Shown here: piece by piece, positions 42,495-50,992 of the stretch
Layout: each line of letters begins with the position of its first letter
Position numbering within the stretch: position 1 is the first letter of the stretch
Source: JAVBJN01 sp031546985
Lineage (GTDB): Bacteria > Bacteroidota > Bacteroidia > Chitinophagales > Chitinophagaceae
NCBI GenBank assembly: GCA_031546985.1
Contig: JAVBJN010000016.1
Span: 1-64,000, forward strand
Length of the DNA: 64,000 nucleotides
Direction: 5' to 3'
The notes under the pieces: generated by a model
The model's input: only the letters and a program-made list of their open reading frames with translations
What the model was told of the DNA's origin: nothing
The model's database searches: none
Made by a program: the position numbers and the translations under genes

Positions 42495-42737
42495 TTAAAT
42501 CGTACTGTTTTCAGGGGAGTTTACACACCCTCTTCTCTTTTTTGCTGCAACTACCATGTCACGTAACTCATTCAATTTATCTTTTTTAGTGTAATCGTCC
42601 ACTATATTTACAGTCACTTCTGCAATAGTATATAACCAGTCACGGATGTGAAGCAAATCTTTGTCTGAATATTTAGTGCGCTTGCTATTCCATATTGTAA
42701 GTACCCCCGATTTTTCAGACAACGAATTAAGTGACAT
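42495..42737 (-). CDS. Small hypothetical gene running into the IS3 end
   Basis: An 80-residue frame with a helical, charged middle (YSDKDLLHIRDWLYTIAEVT). The last 11 codons (CVNSPENSTI) lie inside the IS3 terminal repeat, so the native 3' end has been replaced or the gene is truncated by the insertion. I recognise no family. Confidence 0.5.
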   Translation of the reverse strand: MSLNSLSEKSGVLTIWNSKRTKYSDKDLLHIRDWLYTIAEVTVNIVDDYTKKDKLNELRDMVVAAKKRRGCVNSPENSTI

Positions 42738-42788
42738 TTTCTACCCAAAAGATTGATTTCAATACAGAGCGACAGAGGAATATAGCGT

Positions 42789-43451
42789 TTACCACAAAGA
42801 CTTGAGCAGATCCACCAATTTCCGGTGTTCAGCCACCTGTTTGGTAAATGGAAGATCTTGTTCGGTCAATAGTCTGATGTGGTTAAAATCGCCCAGGAAA
42901 TCAAAAATATAAGCCTGCTCTACAAATTCGCGGCCTCTTCTGCTGCTCATAGAAAAATCGGTTTTGTGGTTGATCTTAATTTCAACAGGCGCACCGGCTT
43001 TAAGATCGCAGAGTTTGAATGCCTCCCTTTGCGGTATAGTTAGCCCAATAGCATTGTAGTTGCGGAGATGCAATTCCAGATGCGGATTCCGTTTAATTTC
43101 AAACAGGTCAAATTGAATGCGCACGCCGTGTTTAAAGTAATGTATCATACCCTCGTCATAATTGTCATTTATTCTTTTGTCATACCGGAGGTCTCTTTCT
43201 TGTGGAGGTGTATGATTATCGTCTTCAATAGTGATAAGCTCAATAGATTTCAGATCCTGGCTGCTCAGCAAATGCTCTGGCAGATAAAGGATACCATCTT
43301 GCACGTATCCCGATCGGGAAGCCATGCTTTTCCAGCTCACAGCATCTTTCCGGTCTGCAAAGGATTTTTGCGCTTTGGTGTAGACGTTAATGTTGCGGAA
43401 TACCTGCACCACTTTTACTGGGCGGGTTAATAAGATTTCCTGTTGTTTCAT
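42789..43451 (-). CDS. Hypothetical protein of 220 residues
   Basis: I cannot assign a family. The ATG at 43451 is preferred because GGAGG stands five bases upstream, a Shine-Dalgarno sequence that is unusual in this window, and the upstream extension has an odd composition. The protein is soluble with no signal peptide, about 220 residues and mixed alpha/beta, with a basic central part (HYFKHGVRIQFDLFEIKRNP) and NYNAIGLTIPQREAFKLCDL. Context is accessory DNA next to the IS3 element. A nucleic-acid-associated or phage-type role is possible but unsupported. Confidence 0.6.
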   Translation of the reverse strand: MKQQEILLTRPVKVVQVFRNINVYTKAQKSFADRKDAVSWKSMASRSGYVQDGILYLPEHLLSSQDLKSIELITIEDDNHTPPQERDLRYDKRINDNYDEGMIHYFKHGVRIQFDLFEIKRNPHLELHLRNYNAIGLTIPQREAFKLCDLKAGAPVEIKINHKTDFSMSSRRGREFVEQAYIFDFLGDFNHIRLLTEQDLPFTKQVAEHRKLVDLLKSLW

Positions 43452-43574
43452 TATACCTCCATGCTTAATGTGGCCATCTGTTATGATTTTCCGATTAATA
43501 TAAAAATAAGACCGGGATATATGGTGCTGCAATGGTCATTCTCTTAGTTGTTACCCGAGATTTGCGCTACCAAT

Positions 43575-43609
43575 AAAAAAGCCCCGGAGCAGGTAACTCC
43601 GGGGCTTTT
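43575..43609 (-). terminator. Bidirectional terminator of the subtilisin-like protease gene
   Basis: AAAAGCCCCGGAG and CTCCGGGGCTTTT form a perfect stem with A-run left and T-run right, so it can act on both strands. Confidence 0.88.
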
Positions 43610-43631
43610 GACGAAAGACCAAGTAGCGCTT

Positions 43632-45296
43632 TTATTGTTTAACGAGTCGCAGGGTAGCGGTGCCCCTTGCATTGGTAACGCGTCCAAAGTAGGTGCCAGC
43701 TTGCCATTGAGCAGTAGGGATCATAATGTTTTGCTCAAAACTGTCCTGGTATACCTGTTGCCCTATCGAGTTGAACAGTGTAAGCTGTGAAGAACCCACG
43801 CTCTTTTCTACTTCCAGTTTTACTTCGTTTTGAAATGGGTTGGGATATACAGCAAGCTCCGGTGCATCTGGTGTTTTAGATATGCCCAGGGTGGTGTTTA
43901 TAAACTGAATAGCGGCCTTCATATCGGGCAGGGGACCAATATTGCCCTGCAGGCCTACGCCCTGTGGAATACCGGTTTTCTTGAAAATGTTCTTCAATTG
44001 GTCTGAAGTAAGGTATTGACCAGTGCGGTTATAGTAATACGATTGTAATACCGCCGCGCAGGAAGCCACAATAGGCGTGGCCGAGCTGGTGCCCGAAAAA
44101 TTAGTGTAGTTCTGGTTAAAATCGTTGCCTACACGCAATACATCTCCATAACCGGAGGTAAATACGTTGCTGCCCCAACCTTGTACATCTACCCGGCTGC
44201 CATAGGTGCTGAACTCAGCCCTGTTGTGCGACCGGCTGGGCTGCCCTGCACCTACTATAATAGCGCCGCTATTGCCCATGGCCATATAGGGAGCATAATC
44301 GGGATCGTCCAGGTTTTGACTGCCATTGCCTGCAGCAGCTACAATTACAATACCTGCGTCCGACGCTGCTCTGGTAAGGCTCCAAACCACCTGTTCGTAT
44401 TCTGCAGGCGCATACCGCTCATCTCCCGGTACACCATCAAAGCCATAGGACTGTAATTCATAAAGAATAATGTCGCCAGCTGCACTGCTGCCAATAGCTT
44501 CTGTAATAGCACGAACCCGGTCGTAGCCAAACTCCATAGTGTATTCGGGGTACAATACCATCTCTTTTGCGCCATAGGCCATGCCGGTGATGCCATAGCC
44601 GCCCGGCTGCTGTGCGTATACAATACCAAATACCGCAGTGCCATGTTCCGGATAATCAACGGGCACAACAGTATCAAGGGTCATGCCGGGGGCATAAGCA
44701 GTGTTAATGTCGTGCAGCTCTTCATGGTCTTTATTAAACCCGTACTCTACATCTTTAATATTAATACCCTGTCCGGTTAAGCCCAAGCTCCAGGCATACC
44801 GCATGTTAACGCCGGGATTGGAATCGAGGTAGGTTTGCCTGCGGTCAAAATTGGCGGTTACAGGAGCTATATCTATGGGAGGTTTAATGGCCGAAAGCGA
44901 CAATAGGTTGCAGTATATAACACCGGGTAGTTTGCGCATAGCTGCTGCTATGGTTGGCAGTGCTGCGCCGGAAGTCTCGTTTGTGGTAACTTTAAAAATA
45001 TTGCGGAGCTGGGCCACCGCTTTACCATTGCCGGAGGTTTGGATGGCTTGCTGCTCCAGGCGCAATAGTTGCGCTTCGGATAAGGGAATGCCTTTTTGGA
45101 GCGTTAGTCCATATTGCTGTTGCAGTGCACGAAAGCCTTCTACAGTATTGCCGATAGCGCCGGTATAATCGGAAGTCTCACCTGGGTTTACCGATAGGTC
45201 AAAACAAACATATAGGGCCTCCGGAGCTTTCTTCGGCTGAGCCTCTGCCGTTAAAAAAAACAGTAAAGCGAGTGAGAATGTCAATATCAATTTCAT
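43632..45296 (-). CDS. S8 (subtilisin-like) serine protease with T9SS sorting domain
   Basis: A 554-residue exported protease. The ATG at 45296 starts a signal peptide (MKLILTFSLALLFFLTAEAQ). A propeptide-like region reaches about residue 170. The catalytic residues are in INIKDVEYGF (Asp), HGTAVFGIVYA (His) and FSGTSSATPIVASCAA (Ser), with the oxyanion Asn in VAAAGNGSQN. The last 75 residues form a type A T9SS domain (VYPNPFQNEVKLEV, LTLFNSIGQQVY, WQAGTYFGRV). It is expected to be secreted or attached to the cell surface. The neighbouring gene upstream is another T9SS cargo. Confidence 0.9.
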   Translation of the reverse strand: MKLILTFSLALLFFLTAEAQPKKAPEALYVCFDLSVNPGETSDYTGAIGNTVEGFRALQQQYGLTLQKGIPLSEAQLLRLEQQAIQTSGNGKAVAQLRNIFKVTTNETSGAALPTIAAAMRKLPGVIYCNLLSLSAIKPPIDIAPVTANFDRRQTYLDSNPGVNMRYAWSLGLTGQGINIKDVEYGFNKDHEELHDINTAYAPGMTLDTVVPVDYPEHGTAVFGIVYAQQPGGYGITGMAYGAKEMVLYPEYTMEFGYDRVRAITEAIGSSAAGDIILYELQSYGFDGVPGDERYAPAEYEQVVWSLTRAASDAGIVIVAAAGNGSQNLDDPDYAPYMAMGNSGAIIVGAGQPSRSHNRAEFSTYGSRVDVQGWGSNVFTSGYGDVLRVGNDFNQNYTNFSGTSSATPIVASCAAVLQSYYYNRTGQYLTSDQLKNIFKKTGIPQGVGLQGNIGPLPDMKAAIQFINTTLGISKTPDAPELAVYPNPFQNEVKLEVEKSVGSSQLTLFNSIGQQVYQDSFEQNIMIPTAQWQAGTYFGRVTNARGTATLRLVKQ

Positions 45297-45365
45297 AACA
45301 GCTTGTTTTAAAACAATGGAAAGTCTGGTATGTAAAATACAATCAGATAACAATAGTATTACAAT

Positions 45366-46253
45366 TTATTGTTTTGCGATTTTATAACGTTGTATGCTAC
45401 CCTTGTTGTTCAGTTGCAGCACATAAAGTCCATTGGGTAAGCCGGTTAAAGGAACGCTACCGGCGCCGGTAAAGTATGGAGTGGCGCGAACTGTTCTGCC
45501 ACTCATATCAAACACCTGTACCTCACCTGAAAAGCCTTTTATATAAATTTCGTTATGGGCAGGATTCGGATATACCAGTGGCAGCTCGGCAGTGGTTATG
45601 GTGGTTGTGCCTGTAGTTGGTGCATTGCCCGGTATAGAAAGATTGTCTACCGTAAGATAAGAGGCTTCAGCATTGGCAGAGTAGAACATGATGTTGGGGT
45701 TTCTGCGCAGCATAGACGGATCCAGAATTAACCGGATAGAATCGGGCATCTGATTGCTGTTGTATTGAATGGCAACGTTAAAAGCTTTGTAGCCCGCACT
45801 GGAATCCAAATCAAGAACTCCCCAGCCCACAGTGTCTTTCTGTGCGGTAGCGCCATTCCATTTGGTGAGGTATACCGAGGCCTGTGCTATATCGGCGACC
45901 TGCTCCTGAGCGTTGTTGAACAACACATTATTGGTGTATTTATAAAATCCCCGGAGTTGGGTGGGGCGGTAGTTAATCGGGGCATCCTGTATGGCTAAAT
46001 CCTTGGTGTAATTATACCAGACACTAAGCTTCAGGGCCAAATCGCCGGATTGGGCGCCGGAGTCGGGCGGGTAGTAACAATAGGAGCCGGAGGTAGAAAG
46101 GGCATCGTAGGTAACCAGCCATCCCGTAGGTCTGTTTGCCGCAAAGGGCGTGATGGGATTGATCCAGTTTTCGAAATCGAGGTTTTGCAGTTGTGCACTG
46201 CCTGCAAGGGGGAGCGCCATAATGGCGGCTATAATGAGCGTAGACCTATTCAT
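45366..46253 (-). CDS. T9SS-exported protein with a PCMD-like carbohydrate-binding region
   Basis: A 295-residue protein. The ATG at 46253 begins a signal peptide (MNRSTLIIAAIMALPLAGSA). The middle opens LQNLDFENWINP, then SGDLALKLSVWY, a pattern of PCMD/galactose-binding-like jelly-roll domains in Bacteroidota. The C-terminal 75 residues are a T9SS type A domain (VYPNPAHNEIYI, VQVFDMSGRTV, LPNGLYVLQL). It lies 69 bases upstream of the protease gene in the same direction, so the two may be co-transcribed. Ligand unknown. Confidence 0.82.
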   Translation of the reverse strand: MNRSTLIIAAIMALPLAGSAQLQNLDFENWINPITPFAANRPTGWLVTYDALSTSGSYCYYPPDSGAQSGDLALKLSVWYNYTKDLAIQDAPINYRPTQLRGFYKYTNNVLFNNAQEQVADIAQASVYLTKWNGATAQKDTVGWGVLDLDSSAGYKAFNVAIQYNSNQMPDSIRLILDPSMLRRNPNIMFYSANAEASYLTVDNLSIPGNAPTTGTTTITTAELPLVYPNPAHNEIYIKGFSGEVQVFDMSGRTVRATPYFTGAGSVPLTGLPNGLYVLQLNNKGSIQRYKIAKQ

Positions 46254-46427
46254 AACCGTTCGTTTTTGATGTTTAAAAGAATAATCCAAAGCTACTTGTA
46301 CACTATTGCAAACCTGTTATGAAAAGAACCGGAATAGTTATGAAATTTTGAATGTATCAAAATCGTTTGTAGGGTAATCCGGTACATTATTTTTTCGCAA
46401 CACCGTTCCCGATCCGCAAAAAAGAAA

Positions 46428-46435
46428 TAAGTTTG
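46428..46435 (+). promoter_or_regulatory. -7 promoter element of the alcohol dehydrogenase gene
   Basis: TAAGTTTG matches TAnnTTTG exactly, 99 bases before the ATG at 46535. No -33 TTTG at the expected distance. Confidence 0.4.
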
Positions 46436-46534
46436 GTGCCGGAAGATTTGCTGACATTGGTAGCGAACCATTGTACAGTTCTTTCGTTAATACTTCAACC
46501 AATCCATTCATTTCACCTAAACAAAAACATTAGT

Positions 46535-47578
46535 ATGATACAGGCAAAAGGATATGCTGCCCAGGACAAGCACGCTGATCTTGCTCCATGGAATTTTGAC
46601 CGCAGAGAAGTAGGGCCGCACGATGTGCAGTTCGATATTCAATACTGCGGTGTTTGTCACAGCGATCTGCACCAGGTTAAAGACGAGTGGGGCGGTGCTA
46701 TTTTTCCGATGGTACCGGGCCACGAAATTGTAGGCAAGGTGATCAAAGTAGGCGACCATGTAAAAAAATATAAGGTAGGCGATACCGTAGGCGTAGGTTG
46801 CCTGGTAGACAGTTGCCGCACCTGCGAAAACTGCCAGGAAGGCTTGGAGCAATATTGCACCAATGGCAGCACCGGCACCTACAACAGTCGTGAGCAAAAA
46901 ACCGGCGAGCCTACCTATGGCGGTTACTCCAACACGATTGTGGTACACGAAGATTTTGTACTGCGCGTAAGCGAAAAACTGAACCTGGCGGCGGTAGCGC
47001 CATTGCTGTGTGCAGGTATCACCACCTACTCTCCCCTGCGCCACTGGAAAGTGGGCAAAGGACACAAGCTGGCGGTATTGGGCCTGGGCGGATTGGGCCA
47101 TATGGCCGTTAAATTTGGTGTGGCTTTTGGTGCGGAAGTAACCGTGCTCAGCACTTCGCCTAAAAAAGAAGCAGATGCTAAAAAACTGGGTGCGCACAAG
47201 TTTGTGGTAACCAGCGATCCCGAGCAGTTGAAAGCCGTAGCCGGTTATTTCGACTTTATTCTCGATACGGTTTCTGCAGAGCATGATCTGAATCTTTACC
47301 TGTCGCTGTTGAGAACCAACGGTACGCATATTTGTGTAGGTGCGCCGCCCACACCAGCGCAGGTACACGCATTCAGCCTTATTGGCCGTCGCAAAAGCCT
47401 GGCCGGCTCTATGATCGGCGGCTTGCCCGAAACCCAGGAAATGCTGGACTACTGCGCCGAGCACAACATCACTTCAGATATTGAGATGATCGACATCAAA
47501 GACGTTCAAACTGCTTACGATCGCATGATTAAAGGCGATGTACGCTACCGTTTTGTTATTGATATGGCTACGCTGTAA
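46535..47578 (+). CDS. Zinc-dependent NAD(P) alcohol dehydrogenase (YahK/cinnamyl-type)
   Basis: A 347-residue medium-chain dehydrogenase. The catalytic zinc site is in CGVCHSDLH and GHEIVGKV, and the structural zinc Cys set is CRTCENCQEGLEQYC. The Rossmann motif is VLGLGGLGHMAVKFG (residues about 178-192). The sequence resembles the YahK group of broad aldehyde reductases that use NADPH. The ATG at 46535 is chosen because the longer frame starts before the predicted promoter element and adds 34 non-family residues. Single gene with its own terminator. Confidence 0.92.
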   Translation: MIQAKGYAAQDKHADLAPWNFDRREVGPHDVQFDIQYCGVCHSDLHQVKDEWGGAIFPMVPGHEIVGKVIKVGDHVKKYKVGDTVGVGCLVDSCRTCENCQEGLEQYCTNGSTGTYNSREQKTGEPTYGGYSNTIVVHEDFVLRVSEKLNLAAVAPLLCAGITTYSPLRHWKVGKGHKLAVLGLGGLGHMAVKFGVAFGAEVTVLSTSPKKEADAKKLGAHKFVVTSDPEQLKAVAGYFDFILDTVSAEHDLNLYLSLLRTNGTHICVGAPPTPAQVHAFSLIGRRKSLAGSMIGGLPETQEMLDYCAEHNITSDIEMIDIKDVQTAYDRMIKGDVRYRFVIDMATL

Positions 47579-47601
47579 CGATAACCAATCTGTTTGTAAT
47601 G

Positions 47602-47633
47602 GCCCTCCTGGTATTACCGGGAGGGCTTTTTTA
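47602..47633 (+). terminator. Intrinsic terminator of the alcohol dehydrogenase gene
   Basis: GCCCTCCTGGTA and TACCGGGAGGGC form a stem with one mismatch, followed by six T. Confidence 0.9.
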
Positions 47634-47722
47634 TTAAGTGTATGTCAGTTTATTGAGCTCGTTTGTGATCAGGGTACTTAGGCCTAAGTCACAGTAGTAC
47701 AATAGCGGTATCAAGGCACTAA

Positions 47723-47791
47723 CCCGAAAACGAGGTGTAACCGTTTTCGGGCGGCTTTTTTGGGTTACTTTTTTTCTGCAAAAAAAGTAAC
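47723..47791. repeat. Two adjacent inverted repeats in an intergenic region
   Basis: CCCGAAAAC/GTTTTCGGG (47723-47751) is followed by T6, and GTTACTTTTTTT/AAAAAAAGTAAC (47764-47791) is a perfect 12-bp stem with a 4-base loop. No gene lies between 47640 and 47910. They resemble dispersed intergenic hairpins, but only one copy is in this window. Confidence 0.6.
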
Positions 47792-47878
47792 AGGGGGCGA
47801 AACGGATTTTAAGGCTGAGGTCTTTATGCAGTAGCCGATCAGAGAGGTGTAAATGAAGCACTCAAAACCGGTTTTAAG

Positions 47879-47912
47879 GAAAGCCCGAGGTAACATATAG
47901 GAGGGCTTTTTT
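47879..47912 (-). terminator. Weak hairpin at the 3' end of the AAA ATPase gene
   Basis: AAAGCCC and GGGCTTT pair across a 16-base loop, next to the stop of the minus-strand gene. A T-run follows on the plus strand. Confidence 0.45.
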
Positions 47913-48477
47913 ATGCCAGCAGCTGTAGTTGGTTCAATACAAATTGTGCCCGTTGCTCAGGTATGCCAATGGGTACTTCAATTACCGCATAACCATAAGC
48001 CGTATAGGTTTCGGCAAGGGTATGAAAGGTTAGCAACGCCTCGGCTTTAGTCTGTTTGCGTTCGGCATCTGTTGCATAAATCGCTTCCCAGAATGGCAGT
48101 ATAAATACCTGGTTGCAGTATCTGTATTGCAGGGCATATTGGTCCATTTCCGGTATAATGTGCAGGTTAATAAGCCTGGCATAGGCCAATGCATCGGGAA
48201 TGCCTCTGTCAAAAAACGTGAAGGTTGAAGGTCTGTTAGTGGCTCCTGTAAAATCCTTCGCAGAGCGCTCCAGCATTAAATGCGTGTAAGCGGTGGTGTC
48301 TTTCCAGGGCAGTGCGGTGCCATCCTGCGCTACTTGCTGGCGAATGATTTGCCTTGCGGCTTCAGGAACCGTATTAAAACCTTTACGGTGCAGGGTTTCG
48401 ATGAGTGTGGTTTTGCCTGCGCCTGGCCCTCCGGTAAGGATTACAAAATCTGGCCGGTGAAAAATAGTTTGTTGCAT
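47911..48477 (-). CDS. AAA family ATPase (AAA_28 type)
   Basis: A 188-residue P-loop NTPase. Walker A is LTGGPGAGKTTLIETL (residues 14-29), then FNTVPEAARQIIRQQ and the FFDRGIPDALAYA motif (about 88-100), the arrangement of the AAA_28/NadR-kinase-like group. Members include small-molecule kinases and Ttd14-like GTPases, so the substrate cannot be assigned. Single gene. Confidence 0.8.
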   Translation of the reverse strand: MQQTIFHRPDFVILTGGPGAGKTTLIETLHRKGFNTVPEAARQIIRQQVAQDGTALPWKDTTAYTHLMLERSAKDFTGATNRPSTFTFFDRGIPDALAYARLINLHIIPEMDQYALQYRYCNQVFILPFWEAIYATDAERKQTKAEALLTFHTLAETYTAYGYAVIEVPIGIPEQRAQFVLNQLQLLA

Positions 48478-48565
48478 AAATGATGTTTCGTTTTCAAAAT
48501 GGGGATGGTCGTACTTATATTTATTGAATATTACATATATTTAGTATAACCTAAATCCCTGTGCA

Positions 48566-49153
48566 ATGCTTCCGCTAAACCTGTTTTTCAGAAAGTGGCT
48601 GGGAATTGAACCTGCCCAAACGGATGAGGTCCGGTACAAAAAATATGAAGCCGATAAGGTGTATGATTTCTACGTAAGAGAGTATGAGAACCACCGGAGA
48701 CATTTGTTGGAGCACATGAGCGAAGAGCGTAAGATGGAGCGGAATATTATGGTAGCCTGCGGTATCTTTTATTCGTGGTTGTCTACAAAAATAGATAATG
48801 GCGTTGGATTTGTGGGCATGATGGCGGCGCTGCCGGTTGCGGCTACTATTTTCTCTTATTTCAGGGCCCGTACCATTGCGAATGGGGTGCGGGTAAAGGC
48901 CGAATATTTAAGGCAGCTCGAAAGCCAGGTATTGGTACCAGATGCTCCTGCGCAAAACAAACCCATTGGCTGGGAACAGTTTATCCAAGCCTTTGAGAAA
49001 GGTAATTACAGTAAAAAATACGATCACAGCCTGCATGGTTTCTGGCTCATGTTTATACTGGCGGCGCTGGTTGTAGGTGGCTTATTTGTAGTGCTTGCCT
49101 ACCAGTGCCCCGATGCACCTGCGAAGAGTGTGCAGATACAGATTAACAAATGA
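48566..49153 (+). CDS. Hypothetical membrane protein
   Basis: A 195-residue protein with a soluble, charged N-terminal helix (residues 20-60), two closely spaced hydrophobic segments (about 64-100), a soluble loop and a C-terminal transmembrane helix (HGFWLMFILAALVVGGLFVVL is 21 residues, about 153-173). I recognise no family. It is divergent from the AAA ATPase gene. Confidence 0.65.
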   Translation: MLPLNLFFRKWLGIEPAQTDEVRYKKYEADKVYDFYVREYENHRRHLLEHMSEERKMERNIMVACGIFYSWLSTKIDNGVGFVGMMAALPVAATIFSYFRARTIANGVRVKAEYLRQLESQVLVPDAPAQNKPIGWEQFIQAFEKGNYSKKYDHSLHGFWLMFILAALVVGGLFVVLAYQCPDAPAKSVQIQINK

Positions 49154-49267
49154 CGGAAATCGTAGCAGAAAATCTTTTCTAATCAGGTTGTATTGATGGT
49201 TTAGTAATCGCAATACTGGTGATGAAGTGCCGGGATGCAATGAGGCATAGTGCATGCAAAGGCAAAT

Positions 49268-49299
49268 AAAAAGCCCCGGACCTTATTATAGTCCGGGGC
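49268..49299 (-). terminator. Intrinsic terminator of rtcB
   Basis: GCCCCGGAC and GTCCGGGGC form a perfect 9-bp stem with a 9-base loop; the minus strand continues TTTTTATTT. Confidence 0.9.
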
Positions 49300-49326
49300 A
49301 GCAGTTGAAACCGTTAATGTTATTAT

Positions 49327-50748
49327 TTAATCTTCGCGGCTACCATCGTCGGCCATGCGCACCATTTTAGGTGTAAACTGTGCAAGCACCTCTACGAGAT
49401 CCTGTTGCGCGTTCATCACTGTACGTATGTCTTTGTAAGCGCCGGGCGCTTCATCCAATCCACCTCCGATGAGGGTTACACCGTGGTCTTTCAGAATGGT
49501 ACGCAGCTCTTGTCTGGAGAATGTTTTAGTGGCCGCCGTACGGCTCATTTTCCGCCCTGCACCATGCGATGCCGAGTTGATCGATGCTGCGTGCCCTTTA
49601 CCCTTTACCAGGAAACCCGGAGCGGTCATAGACCCGGGAATAATACCCAGTACCCCTTCCGATGCGGGTGTAGCGCCTTTACGGTGCACAATTACTTCCT
49701 GCCCGTTATAGGTTTCTTTCCAGGCAAAGTTATGGTGGTTCTCTACCCGTGCCAGCACTTGCGCGCCAATGGCTTTGGCCAGTTTTTGGTGAATGATTTC
49801 GTGGCAGGCACTTGCAAAATCACCCGCGAGGTTCATTGCCAGCCAGTATTCCTGCCCCTCCTGCGAGTTCAGGTCCATATAAGCCAGGTTAGCTGCTTCC
49901 TGTGGTAATGGGCACAGGCTTTTGGCCAGCTTGGTATAATGCCCAGCAAGGGTAGCGCCCAGTCCACGTGAGCCGGAGTGCGACAGCAAAGCCACATAAC
50001 GGCCCTCAGGCAGGTTCAGGCTTTCATCTTCTTTCAGCAATTCGAGAATACCCCATTCCACAAAGTGGTTGCCACCGCCCGATGTACCCAGTTGCGACCA
50101 GGCTTTATCTTTCAGTTGCTGAACGATCGGGATTTGGGCAAAAACAGGGTTCTCCAACACTTCATGGTCTGAGCGGTACTGTCCATGAAAACCCTGGCCC
50201 GCGCCAAAGCTGGTATGTGCAATCAGCTCCCGTTTGTATTTGGCCTCATTAGCGGTAAAATGCGCTTCTGGTATATCAAAAATGCTCAGCGCCATACGGC
50301 AACCAATATCTACACCCACACCATAAGGAATAACTACATTGTTGGTAGCCAGCACACCGCCGATAGGCAGTCCGTAACCCTGGTGTGCATCGGGCATCAT
50401 AGCGCCAGCAACGGTCACCGGCAGTTTCATGGCGGTATGCATTTGCTGGCGTGCGCCTGCTTCTATAAAGTCCGATCCGAATATCTCGTATGGTTTGGCC
50501 TCTGCCAGTTCTATCAGGTTGCTCTGGCGCGCCAGCAGTTGTTGCGCTACTTCGCTCCAGGTGGCGTGTGTGGTAAAATCTTCGGGTGTTGCCAGCAGGG
50601 TTTTTAATTCATTTTCCAGTGCATCGGTCATTTCACCATTATACTGCTCCTGCACAATATGCAGTAATGTAGCAATGGCCGGGCTCTCCGGAAACCCTAA
50701 CCGGATAAATGTTTTACCTGTAATCATCTTTTTTTGTGCTGTTGTCAT
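49327..50748 (-). CDS. rtcB: RNA-splicing ligase RtcB
   Basis: A 473-residue GTP- and Mn-dependent RNA ligase joining 2',3'-cyclic phosphate or 3'-phosphate ends to 5'-OH ends. Metal and active-site motifs are present: MPDAHQGYGLPIGGVL, GVDIGCRMAL (Cys ligand), TSGGGNHFVEWG, and the guanylylated-His region SASHGAGRKMSR. The ATG at 50748 is chosen because the longer frame has an unrelated hydrophobic extension. No archease (rtcA or archease partner) is adjacent. It is likely an RNA repair enzyme. Confidence 0.94.
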   Translation of the reverse strand: MTTAQKKMITGKTFIRLGFPESPAIATLLHIVQEQYNGEMTDALENELKTLLATPEDFTTHATWSEVAQQLLARQSNLIELAEAKPYEIFGSDFIEAGARQQMHTAMKLPVTVAGAMMPDAHQGYGLPIGGVLATNNVVIPYGVGVDIGCRMALSIFDIPEAHFTANEAKYKRELIAHTSFGAGQGFHGQYRSDHEVLENPVFAQIPIVQQLKDKAWSQLGTSGGGNHFVEWGILELLKEDESLNLPEGRYVALLSHSGSRGLGATLAGHYTKLAKSLCPLPQEAANLAYMDLNSQEGQEYWLAMNLAGDFASACHEIIHQKLAKAIGAQVLARVENHHNFAWKETYNGQEVIVHRKGATPASEGVLGIIPGSMTAPGFLVKGKGHAASINSASHGAGRKMSRTAATKTFSRQELRTILKDHGVTLIGGGLDEAPGAYKDIRTVMNAQQDLVEVLAQFTPKMVRMADDGSRED

Positions 50749-50935
50749 AATGGGTTGCTTTGTTTGCTGGTACAAAATTGAAACCCATGTGCGCAGTATT
50801 TCTGCGCAGATCAAAAGAAGGCAAAAAATAATTAAAAAAACGTTTCGACCCTCAGGAAGCAGATATTGCTTTCTATGTTTATTCGATTGGGGGTGACTAA
50901 GCGTGGGTGGGGAATTCAAATCAGTGATATAAATA

Positions 50936-50970
50936 TAAAAAGGGAGCCCCGCTATGTAGGACTCCCTTAC
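50936..50970 (-). terminator. Probable terminator of the DUF2807 lipoprotein gene
   Basis: GGGAG and CTCCC with inner CC/GG pairs form an imperfect stem; on the minus strand it is followed by TTTTTATA. Confidence 0.65.
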
Positions 50971-50992
50971 GCCATGCCCGAAATATAAAGCC

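Larger units (their letters stand above)
41248..42527 (-). mobile_element. IS3-family insertion sequence, about 1.28 kb, probably inactive
   Basis: Contains orfA and orfB on the minus strand with a programmed -1 frameshift between them. Imperfect terminal inverted repeats are visible: TGTTTAACCC...CTGAAAATGG at the left end and, on the minus strand, TGTGTAAACTCCCCTGAAAA at the right end, matching at about 16 of 23 positions. I found no target-site duplication. The second catalytic Asp of the transposase is replaced by Tyr. Confidence 0.8.
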
